A DNA stretch of 64,000 nt from Enterovibrio norvegicus DSM 15893. Its GTDB lineage: Bacteria > Pseudomonadota > Gammaproteobacteria > Enterobacterales > Vibrionaceae. This document shows, one piece after another, positions 37,081 through 44,327 of this stretch. The notes beneath the pieces are model-generated. The model ran no database searches, was not told the origin of the DNA, and saw only the letters and a program-made list of their open reading frames with translations. Position 1 is the stretch's first letter. Each line of letters begins with the position of its first letter. A program made the translations under genes and the position numbers. The stretch is taken from contig NZ_FOWR01000002.1 of the NCBI RefSeq assembly GCF_900115495.1, positions 62,001 through 126,000 on the forward strand. The letters run 5' to 3'.

Positions 37081-38397
37081 ATGATTTTTGGGAAGTACGC
37101 AGCCATTGGTGGTGCCGTGGCTTTAGTTGTCCTTTGGCCTCTCGCATCTGGACATGTGGGCCAGTCAATTTACGACCGCGAAGTTGAACAATCACAATCG
37201 CCATATGCTGTTATTACTAGTGAATCTTATGATCGTGGATATTTGTCTTCAGACGTTGTCACCAAGGTATCTTTGGTAGGCTCTGCCAAAGAGCAACTTG
37301 AGTTAGATGGCATTCCAACCAGCTATGTGCTGAACAGCAAAGTGTCTCATGGCTTCCTTAGCATCAGTACGGATTCAGTACTTGAAATGACACCTGAACT
37401 GAAAGTGCTGACAGACAAGCTTTGGCCGAACGGTGAGTCGCCATTTACCTTCCATTCGGAAACGGGCATCTCTGGTAAAACGGATTACACCCTGTCGATG
37501 GCTGCAATCGATGCGAATGAAGAGGGCTTGAAAATCACGAGCACGCCGTTTGTTGTTGATGGGTCAATGGACAAGGCGGGTGTGATTTCTTTCACCATGA
37601 ACATGGATTCATTCGGCTTTGAATCTGAATATGGAGAAAATGCGAAAGTCACCAATATGACGGGTTCAGGCCAAGGTGAGTTAATCGACGATATTTGGGT
37701 GGGTAGCCAGAAAGTTAACTTTGGTCGTTTTGACATTGATAACCAAGATGGCCTGCCAGCGACATTGACTAACTTGAGTATCGAAGTGAAAAACCTCCTG
37801 TCTTCTGCATCAGGTGGCGACGTGAAAAGTGCTGACGCTGAGGATCTGCGTTTCAACAATGAAAACCTGATCTCACTGGAGAAGTTTGAAGTAAAAGACG
37901 AGCTTACTTTGAACAACCTGAAATTGGGCATGAACTTCGATGCGCTTGATTATACTGCCATGACGACGTTAGCAACGGTTGCTGATGCAATGGGTGAAGA
38001 GCCTTCTCCAGAAGAGATGGAAGAAATGATCAAAGCATTGGATGCCTTGGTCGAGAAAGGGCTGAGTGCGAAACTGAACCCACTAGAGGTTGATACACCA
38101 GAAGGCCAGATTGATGCGAACTTGGATCTGCAAGTGGCTTCAGGTCTTACTAGCGTGTCGCAGAACTTCCAAGCACTTCCAAGCAAAATCAGTGGTGAAT
38201 TGAATCTAAGCGCACCGGCTGCGTATGTTAATGGCCTGCCAGAGTTAACAAACATGGCAGAAAACCTAGCGCAATATGGATTCGTTTCTCAGAGTGAAAA
38301 CATGGTGAAACTGAATGCAAAAATTGAAGGCGACCAATTGGTGTCTCCTACAGGTCAAAAAATCCCAGTGGGTTTGCTGATGATGCTAATGATGTAA
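37081..38397 (+). CDS. DUF945 (YdgA-like) periplasmic/inner-membrane protein
   Basis: 438 residues. A single N-terminal hydrophobic segment (AAIGGAVALVVLWPLASG) anchors a large exported domain. The segment VGQSIYDREVEQSQSPYAVI and long beta-rich stretches with repeated S/T/D content (for example SFTMNMDSFGFESEYGE) match the YdgA/DUF945 family, whose role is unknown. A C-terminal GQKIPVGLLMMLMM is typical. GGAG precedes ATG 37081. The reading frame is open back to 36760, over the divergent kinase gene, but that part is a shadow. Confidence 0.83.
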   Translation: MIFGKYAAIGGAVALVVLWPLASGHVGQSIYDREVEQSQSPYAVITSESYDRGYLSSDVVTKVSLVGSAKEQLELDGIPTSYVLNSKVSHGFLSISTDSVLEMTPELKVLTDKLWPNGESPFTFHSETGISGKTDYTLSMAAIDANEEGLKITSTPFVVDGSMDKAGVISFTMNMDSFGFESEYGENAKVTNMTGSGQGELIDDIWVGSQKVNFGRFDIDNQDGLPATLTNLSIEVKNLLSSASGGDVKSADAEDLRFNNENLISLEKFEVKDELTLNNLKLGMNFDALDYTAMTTLATVADAMGEEPSPEEMEEMIKALDALVEKGLSAKLNPLEVDTPEGQIDANLDLQVASGLTSVSQNFQALPSKISGELNLSAPAAYVNGLPELTNMAENLAQYGFVSQSENMVKLNAKIEGDQLVSPTGQKIPVGLLMMLMM

Positions 38398-38417
38398 TGC
38401 AACTGAGTGATTACTAG

Positions 38418-38456
38418 AAAAAGCCCGCGCGAAACGCTTTCGTGCGGGCTTTTTTG
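38418..38456 (+). terminator. Intrinsic terminator after the DUF945 gene
   Basis: GCCCGCGCGAAA and TTTCGTGCGGGC form a long stem with one wobble pair, flanked by A5 and T6. Confidence 0.9.
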
Positions 38457-38626
38457 TGGGAAAAACGCCCGAGTTAAACAAATGTTGAAAATTCACTCTA
38501 GTCTTTGTGACAAAACGTAAAAATAAGCTCAATAGGGCTAGTAATTTCGCCAACTTAGTCGACACTGAATAGTAAGACAGAGATTTAATCCCTGTTTCTA
38601 CATTCAGTCCAACACTAGGGGGATGC

Positions 38627-39043
38627 ATGGAATCGATAAAAGTAAAAGATTACATGAACAAAAGGCCTGTCACATTTAAGGCCTCCATGACTCTGTCGAT
38701 TGCATTAGAAAAAATGCTCAAGGCTGATCAAACAGGTGGCCCAGTTGTCGATGATAACCATCATGTTGTCGGTTTTTTGTCTGAGCAAGATATGATCCAC
38801 AAACTACTCAAAGTTGGGTACTACTGCCAAGATACAAACACGGTTGATGATTGTATGCACAAGGCCGTTGAAACAGTGACGCCTGACGACAGCATTATTC
38901 GATTGGCAGAGCAAATGCTGCCAGGAAAACCCAAAGTGTATCCTGTTGTTGAACATGGTCGCCTCGTCGGCATCATGTCTCGTCGCGATATTCTTAAAGC
39001 CATCGCAACACAAATCGACGATTGTTTTCACCACCCAGTGTAA
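38627..39043 (+). CDS. Two-CBS-domain protein
   Basis: 138 residues made only of a CBS pair: first domain about 5-65 (VKDYMNKRPVTFKASMTL, GGPVVDDNHHVVGFLSEQDM), second about 75-130 (VDDCMHKAVETVTPDDSI, YPVVEHGRLVGIMSRRDIL). CBS pairs bind adenosine nucleotides and act as energy sensors for partner proteins. No partner is encoded beside it. GGGGG lies upstream of the ATG. Confidence 0.9.
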   Translation: MESIKVKDYMNKRPVTFKASMTLSIALEKMLKADQTGGPVVDDNHHVVGFLSEQDMIHKLLKVGYYCQDTNTVDDCMHKAVETVTPDDSIIRLAEQMLPGKPKVYPVVEHGRLVGIMSRRDILKAIATQIDDCFHHPV

Positions 39044-39071
39044 CGTCCTTCGTGTTTATAACGGCAAAATG

Positions 39072-39100
39072 AAAAAGGGTGCATTACGCACCTTTTTCTT
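39072..39100 (+). terminator. Intrinsic terminator after the CBS gene
   Basis: GGTGC-ATTAC-GCACC with A5 before and T5 after, about 30 bp beyond the stop. Confidence 0.8.
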
Positions 39101-39268
39101 ATCCTGATTATATCTACTGAAAACACTGCATTCGGTGGAATCACGAAAAACTCATACTATTCCTTTCTTCGTTGTTTTCTCATTAATTTGATAGACTGCG
39201 GCTCAAAAATTTTGTGCCGCTAAAAGCAAATACGGCACAGTAATGTGTTAATTCGACCGGAAGTCATC

Positions 39269-40735
39269 ATGTCTAACCAGCAACAAGCAAAGTTTGTCAA
39301 TGGATCAATTATGCGCCACATCACCGTGATGTCTACTTCAGGTGCTGTGGGGTTGATGGCGTTGTTTCTGGTTGACCTCGTCGACATGTTCTTCATCAGC
39401 TTGTTGGGTCAAGTAGAGCTTGCTGCTGCGATTGGCTTTGCAGGTACTATCGTCTTTTTCTCTACATCCGTTTCAATCGGTACGTCAATTGCCACTGGCG
39501 CGCTGGTAAGCAGAGCGCTGGGTGCAGGAAAAATGGACGACGCGAGAAAGATTGTGGCGAGCGTGATGATATTTGCTGCGCTTGTTAGTGTGGTGACAGT
39601 TGGCTTGGTCCTTTTCTTTCTCGACGATATTTTAGGGTTGATTGGTGCAACGGGGGAAACCGCTGTTAAGGCCAAAGAATACCTCGTTATTATCTTGCCG
39701 AGTGCCCCGCTAATGGCAATGGGTATGTGCGGCGGTGCTGCCTTGCGTGGTGTGGGTGATGCTAAACGCTCGATGTCAGCCACGTTAGCGGGGGGCGCGG
39801 CCAATGCCGTTCTCGATCCTATCTTTATCTTTGGTTTATCGATGGGGATTGAGGGTGCGGCGATTGCGTCTGTTATGTCACGCGTTGTTCTGTTTGGTGT
39901 ATCTTATCATGCGGTGCATCACAAGCATGATTTGATCGCGAGGCCGTCACTCACGGATTTATCCGAGCACTTTCGTGCCATTACCCAGATTGCGGTGCCT
40001 GCCATCGTGACAAACACTGCAACGCCATTCGGCAATGCTATCGTGACCGCACAAATCGCGAAGTTTGGTGCAGATTACGTGGCTGGTTATGCCGTGATTG
40101 GACGTTTGCTCCCGGTGTCATTCGCACTCATCTTTTCTCTTTCAGGGGCTGTTGGGCCGATTCTCGGACAGAATTTTGGGGCAGGGCGCTTTGATCGTGT
40201 TCGCTTAACCTTGTCCGATTCAGTAAAATTTGTCTCTGCCTATTGCGTGCTGATTGCCGTGATCCTTTTCTTCTCTCAAAGCTTCATTACTACTGCATTT
40301 AGCTTGTCAGGAAATGCAGCGTCTATGGTGAATCTGTTCTGTACCTTTATCGCCATTAGCTTCATTTTCAATGGTATCTTGTTTGTTTCCAATGCTGCAT
40401 TTAATAACCTCAATCGTCCAACGTGGTCGACGTTACTGAATGTCGGAAAAGCGACACTAGGTACTATTCCCTTCGTTTATGTTGGAGGCGAGTTGGCGGG
40501 TGCAGAAGGTGTGTTGATCGGTCAGGCGCTCGGCTCTGTCTTCTTTGGCGTGGCAGGTTATGTGTTGGTAAACCGTTTGATTAAACAGCTTTCAGACGAG
40601 AATGAAACAATTGAAGACACTGTGGCGATTGAGCCAGTTGTACCTGTGGCCGCATTCAGCAGTTGCCGTGAAGTGATGGCGGAAGACGGTGAAGAGCTAC
40701 AAGACAAAGATGGAAAGTGTAAACCGTCAGCCTAA
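39269..40735 (+). CDS. MATE-family efflux transporter
   Basis: 488 residues, twelve predicted membrane segments in two homologous halves: residues about 15-235 (VDLVDMFFISLLGQVELAAA, SVSIGTSIATGALVSRALGAG) and 240-450 (AVIGRLLPVSFALIFSLSGA, GPILGQNFGAGRFDRVR). MATE pumps expel cationic drugs or metabolites in exchange for Na+ or H+. The C-terminal ~45 residues are hydrophilic and acidic. I start at 39269 (GGAAG upstream); the frame opens at 39245. It may be unrelated to the next operon. Confidence 0.88.
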   Translation: MSNQQQAKFVNGSIMRHITVMSTSGAVGLMALFLVDLVDMFFISLLGQVELAAAIGFAGTIVFFSTSVSIGTSIATGALVSRALGAGKMDDARKIVASVMIFAALVSVVTVGLVLFFLDDILGLIGATGETAVKAKEYLVIILPSAPLMAMGMCGGAALRGVGDAKRSMSATLAGGAANAVLDPIFIFGLSMGIEGAAIASVMSRVVLFGVSYHAVHHKHDLIARPSLTDLSEHFRAITQIAVPAIVTNTATPFGNAIVTAQIAKFGADYVAGYAVIGRLLPVSFALIFSLSGAVGPILGQNFGAGRFDRVRLTLSDSVKFVSAYCVLIAVILFFSQSFITTAFSLSGNAASMVNLFCTFIAISFIFNGILFVSNAAFNNLNRPTWSTLLNVGKATLGTIPFVYVGGELAGAEGVLIGQALGSVFFGVAGYVLVNRLIKQLSDENETIEDTVAIEPVVPVAAFSSCREVMAEDGEELQDKDGKCKPSA

Positions 40736-40744
40736 TGCTGACGG
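40724..40744 (+). other. Hairpin spanning the MATE stop codon
   Basis: CCGTCAGC-CTAAT-GCTGACGG, an 8-bp perfect stem whose loop holds the TAA stop. No T-run follows, so it may be an mRNA 3'-end stabiliser. Confidence 0.45.
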
Positions 40745-40904
40745 ATCCCTACCATGGAAAAAGCAGAAACCCCGCGTTTGAAAAGTGAACGTATCCACCC
40801 AATTTATTGATCTAATTCAGTAAAGCCTGAGCGTATTCCGCGCAAAATGTCCCCGTTGCCCACTCACTGTGGGTGTTTTAGCTTTTAAGGGACTACAAGC
40901 GATT

Positions 40905-42320
40905 ATGCGCATTCAGGCGAAATATCTACTTCCACTTCTTATTCCGTTGTTGGTGTTAGTTCTGCCAGCTTCGGCTTTTCCTTTTGAATCCATGACAGTG
41001 ATGCAGCAGCGTGCCATCGCGTTGTTTTTGTTGGCTGCGTTGTGCTGGGTGTTAGAGCCCATTCCTATCTATGCAACCTCCGTCGTGGTCATTGTTTTAG
41101 AACTGCTTTTCTTATCCGACAAAGGGCTGATTTGGTTCAGACGTGATGCAGGCTCGCCAGAGTTCGGCGGTTTATTGAGTTACAGCGATATCATGGCAAC
41201 TTTTGCCAGCCCGATCATTATGCTGTTTCTTGGTGGCTTTTTCCTTGCAATGGCAGCAACCAAATACCGTTTAGATATCAACCTTGCACGCGTGTTGCTC
41301 AAACCCTTTGGCGCAAAGCCTCAGTGGGTCATGGCGGGCTTAATGCTTATCACTGCCATTTTCTCTATGTTCATGTCGAACACGGCAACCACTGCCATGA
41401 TGCTCGCGATTCTTACGCCCATTTTGGTGCTGTTTAAGCCGAATGACCCAGGCAAGATCGCGTTTGCACTGTCTATACCTGTTGCCGCAAACATTGGTGG
41501 TATTGGCACCCCAATCGGTACACCACCCAATGCGATTGCGTTGAAATACCTGAGTGGCGAAAACATGATCACCTTTGGTGAGTGGATGGCATTTGGTGTG
41601 CCGTTTGTGGCCATAATGCTGGTGCTTGCATGGGCGTTACTGTGTGCGTTGTTCCCTTCAACAGAAACCAACATGTCTCTGGACATTAAAGGAAAATTCT
41701 TAAAAACACCGAAGGCCATCACTGTGTATGTCACGTTCGCGGTGACTGTGGGGCTTTGGCTCATGGGTTCAAGCCATGGCATGAATTCTTACACCGTGGC
41801 CTTGATTCCCGTCGCTGTTTTCTCGATGACGGGCATCATCAACAAAGAAGATCTTAAAAAGATTTCATGGGACGTGCTTTGGTTGGTGTCAGGTGGTTTT
41901 GCATTGGGCTTGGCCTTGGACAGAACCGGACTTGCGAAATTATTGGTTAACAGCATTCCGTTTGAAAACTTTGCGCCAGAAATCGTGCTAGTTGGTGCAG
42001 CAGCGCTGTGTTTGCTCATGGCAAACTTTATGTCTCATACCGCTACCGCTAACTTGCTGATGCCAATTATGGCAGCGCTCGGTGTGTCAATGACCTCGTT
42101 GACGCCGTTGGGCGGCGAGATGACGCTGATCCTGGTGGTGACGTTTGCAGCATCGTTGGGCATGTCTTTACCAATCAGCACACCGCCGAACGCCTTGGCT
42201 CACGCAACGGGCCATGTGAACAGTAATCAGATGGCGAAAGTGGGTGTCATTCTTGGCGTGGGTGGTGTGGCACTTAGCTTTGTGATGATTTGGATCTTGA
42301 GGTTGGTGAACTTCCTATGA
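40905..42320 (+). CDS. SLC13/DASS-family sodium:anion symporter
   Basis: 471 residues, about eleven to twelve membrane segments. The two inverted halves each carry the SNT-type motif: MSNTATTAMM with GGIGTPIGTPPNAIAL, and MSHTATANLLM with SLPISTPPNALAHATG. SLC13 proteins import di- or tricarboxylates or sulphate with Na+; the substrate cannot be read. Start 40905 is chosen by similarity (AAGGGA 12 nt upstream); an upstream GTG at 40869 is less likely. It is the first gene of an operon with a cNMP-binding protein, a kinase and a receiver, overlapping the next gene by 4 bp (ATGA). Confidence 0.9.
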   Translation: MRIQAKYLLPLLIPLLVLVLPASAFPFESMTVMQQRAIALFLLAALCWVLEPIPIYATSVVVIVLELLFLSDKGLIWFRRDAGSPEFGGLLSYSDIMATFASPIIMLFLGGFFLAMAATKYRLDINLARVLLKPFGAKPQWVMAGLMLITAIFSMFMSNTATTAMMLAILTPILVLFKPNDPGKIAFALSIPVAANIGGIGTPIGTPPNAIALKYLSGENMITFGEWMAFGVPFVAIMLVLAWALLCALFPSTETNMSLDIKGKFLKTPKAITVYVTFAVTVGLWLMGSSHGMNSYTVALIPVAVFSMTGIINKEDLKKISWDVLWLVSGGFALGLALDRTGLAKLLVNSIPFENFAPEIVLVGAAALCLLMANFMSHTATANLLMPIMAALGVSMTSLTPLGGEMTLILVVTFAASLGMSLPISTPPNALAHATGHVNSNQMAKVGVILGVGGVALSFVMIWILRLVNFL

Positions 42321-42805
42321 GTTCAACGACAGCACAATGCCCAATCTCTGAGCATGAACCCGTGCTGGCTCGGATCATTCGAGACTACTTTTGCTCGCCT
42401 AACCGACAATGTCAGGTCTTGGCGGGCATTGCTGTGCTTGAACAATCGGGGCACAACGACCGCTTGTATTACCTGAAAAGTGGCAGCATGGCGGCCTACT
42501 ATCAAGAAACAGATAGCAGCCATCCCGTGCTGGTATTTCAAGTTGAAGCGGGCATGTTCTTTGGGGTGCACAGCTTTTTCTCTGGCACCTTCAAAGCCTC
42601 GACAACCGTGATTGCGCAGACGGATTGTGAACTGGCGTGGATTGATATTTCAACGAAAGCCGTCAATGAAGACACTTATGGTTCATTGAGTGCGCAGTTC
42701 ATGCCTGTGATGGTGAGTGAACTTTCAAAACGCCAACAGCGTGCGAGCCTAAAAGCAGTCGCGAATGCGCAGTCACAACAAAACTCTTTCGTGCTGAGCA
42801 GATGA
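42317..42805 (+). CDS. Single-domain cyclic-nucleotide-binding-like protein
   Basis: 162 residues. About 15-120 form a cNMP-binding beta-barrel fold (GHNDRLYYLKSGSMAAYYQE, EAGMFFGVHSFFSGTFKAST). The canonical phosphate-binding cassette (GELALL...RxAT type) is not clearly present; FFGVHSFFSGTFKAST stands in its place, so nucleotide binding is unproven. No HTH follows, so it is not a CRP-type regulator. The C-terminal helix (ELSKRQQRASLKAVANAQ) corresponds to the linker before DHp in the fused paralogue at 34935-36890. It overlaps the transporter and the kinase by 4 bp each. Confidence 0.8.
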   Translation: MSSTTAQCPISEHEPVLARIIRDYFCSPNRQCQVLAGIAVLEQSGHNDRLYYLKSGSMAAYYQETDSSHPVLVFQVEAGMFFGVHSFFSGTFKASTTVIAQTDCELAWIDISTKAVNEDTYGSLSAQFMPVMVSELSKRQQRASLKAVANAQSQQNSFVLSR

Positions 42806-43674
42806 CGACCTTGGGTCAATTGGCCGCAGGCATTGCGCATGAGCTTAACAATGCGGTCGGCGTGATTGATAGCAAAGCGCAACGCTTGCAGGACACGCTG
42901 TCTTCATGGCTTGCCACGTATCAGCCGGACGCACAGCCTTTTTTCGATGTGGGTTTGTCTCAAGGGCAGGGTGTGTCTTCCAGTGAAGCACGTTCACGGG
43001 GAAGAACGTTCGAGAAGCAGCATGGCTTATCGAGCAATAAAGCGCGTCTGCTTGCCCGCGCATTGCCGCAAGATGCGGACATAAACGTGTGGTTGGCTGA
43101 CCTTGATAATGCCTTGCATTTTTGGGAGCAAGGCAGAGAACTGCACGATCTGCAAATTGCTGCCCAACACGCCGTTTCTATTGTGCGTTCTGTTAAGCAA
43201 TTGGGCGGCGCAGACCATGAGCGAAACGAGCATGTTGATATCAATGACACGCTGCAAAAATCGCTCTCCTTGCTTCAAGGTGCCATTCGCGGCGTGACCG
43301 TGACGCAAACCTTTGGTGACCTTCCTTTGCTGGTGGGCAGCAGCACGGAGTTCGCACAGATTTGGGTCAACCTCATCAAAAATGCCACTGAAGCATTGGC
43401 CGACACGCCATCACCAAACATTGATATTTACACCTTCACGTCTAAGGGCTGGCTGATTGTCACCATTGCCAATAATGGCCCTGTTATTGAAGAGAGTGTA
43501 CGCCGCAAAATCTTTCAACCTAATTTCACCACCCGTAAAGGTGGGTTGTCTTTTGGCCTGGGTCTTGGATTGTCAATCGTCCAACGACTGGTTAATGAAT
43601 ATAACGGCTCTATCGCCGTCAAAAGTGACGCGGACATAACGACGTTTCGAGTCCGATTACCGCTAGGGGAATAA
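42802..43674 (+). CDS. Histidine kinase lacking its own sensor domain
   Basis: 290 residues. It starts directly at the DHp helix: MTTLGQLAAGIAHELNNAVG with the phospho-accepting His13. An insertion of about 100 residues (about 30-125; VSSSEARSRGRTFEKQHGLSS, WLADLDNALHFWEQG) separates the two DHp helices and matches that in the 34935-36890 kinase. The ATPase domain has IWVNLIKNATEAL, ANNGPVIEES and SFGLGLGLSIVQRL. The usual Asp of the G1 box (DNG) is replaced by Asn in IANNG, which could weaken ATP binding. No membrane segment. It overlaps the cNMP gene by ATGA and is followed one base later by the receiver gene. Confidence 0.88.
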   Translation: MTTLGQLAAGIAHELNNAVGVIDSKAQRLQDTLSSWLATYQPDAQPFFDVGLSQGQGVSSSEARSRGRTFEKQHGLSSNKARLLARALPQDADINVWLADLDNALHFWEQGRELHDLQIAAQHAVSIVRSVKQLGGADHERNEHVDINDTLQKSLSLLQGAIRGVTVTQTFGDLPLLVGSSTEFAQIWVNLIKNATEALADTPSPNIDIYTFTSKGWLIVTIANNGPVIEESVRRKIFQPNFTTRKGGLSFGLGLGLSIVQRLVNEYNGSIAVKSDADITTFRVRLPLGE

Positions 43675-43675
43675 C

Positions 43676-44149
43676 ATGGAAAAAATCAACATTATCTGCG
43701 TTGACGATCAGCGTGAAGTGCTTAGCGCTGTGCTTAAGGATTTAGCGCCTCTTGCCGACATTTTTCATATTGAAGATTGTGAATCTGCAGATGAAGCCCT
43801 TGAACTTATCGACGAGTTAGATGCGGAAGGCGAGCACGTTGCCCTCATCATTTCCGACCATGTCATGCCGGGAAAAACGGGGGTGGAATTGCTTACTGAA
43901 GTGTCGGCAGATACACGTTTTAGTCACACGCGTAAAATGCTTCTGACAGGGCAGGCAACCCATGCCGATACCATTGAAGCCATCAACAGTGCCTGCATTG
44001 ACCGTTATTTCGAAAAGCCTTGGAAGGCTGAATTACTGTGTGATGCTGCGAAAGCGTTAGTGACACAGTACATTTTTGACTTGGGCATTGATTATCGTGA
44101 TTACCAAGATGCGCTGGATACCACTGTGGTGTTTGCACGTTTGAAGTAA
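43676..44149 (+). CDS. Stand-alone receiver-domain response regulator
   Basis: 157 residues. Receiver about 1-122: INIICVDDQREVL, phospho-Asp in LIISDHVMPGKTG, Thr in MLLTGQATH, Lys in YFEKPWKAE. A short helical tail follows, with no output domain. Start ATG lies one base after the kinase stop. It is the likely phosphorylation target of the kinase at 42802 and a paralogue of the receiver at 34438. Whether it acts by protein contact (for instance on the transporter) is unknown. Confidence 0.9.
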   Translation: MEKINIICVDDQREVLSAVLKDLAPLADIFHIEDCESADEALELIDELDAEGEHVALIISDHVMPGKTGVELLTEVSADTRFSHTRKMLLTGQATHADTIEAINSACIDRYFEKPWKAELLCDAAKALVTQYIFDLGIDYRDYQDALDTTVVFARLK

Positions 44150-44159
44150 CGCATTGTTG

Positions 44160-44200
44160 AAAAGAGAAAAGAGAAAAGAGAAAAGAGAAAAGAGAAAAGG
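44160..44200. repeat. Heptanucleotide tandem repeat (AAAAGAG)
   Basis: Five full copies of AAAAGAG and a partial sixth run without interruption, starting 10 bp after the receiver stop and about 65 bp before the zntA-type promoter. Such simple repeats can change length by slippage. Confidence 0.9.
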
Positions 44201-44264
44201 TCGTACTTTCAGTCGCAATGAGATGTGACCTTGAATCGAAAACCGGATTTTTCTCACGTGGCAC

Positions 44265-44296
44265 TTGACCTTGGAGTTATCTCCAAGGTTTACACT
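44265..44296 (+). promoter_or_regulatory. MerR-family-type promoter/operator of the P-type ATPase gene
   Basis: TTGACC (-35, 44265-44270) and TACACT (-10, 44291-44296) are separated by 20 bp, longer than normal, as in promoters that MerR-type activators untwist. The spacer carries a perfect 9-4-9 palindrome, ACCTTGGAG-TTAT-CTCCAAGGT (44268-44289). The pattern fits ZntR/CueR/CadR-like metal regulators. No merR-type gene is in the window. Confidence 0.8.
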
Positions 44297-44327
44297 GAAC
44301 GTATCAACCCATAAAGGAGATAAGGTC

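Noticed and set aside
44265-44327. Start of the P-type ATPase at 44265
   Set aside because: This stretch holds the -35/-10 and operator; ATG 44328 has the strong AAAGGAG site.
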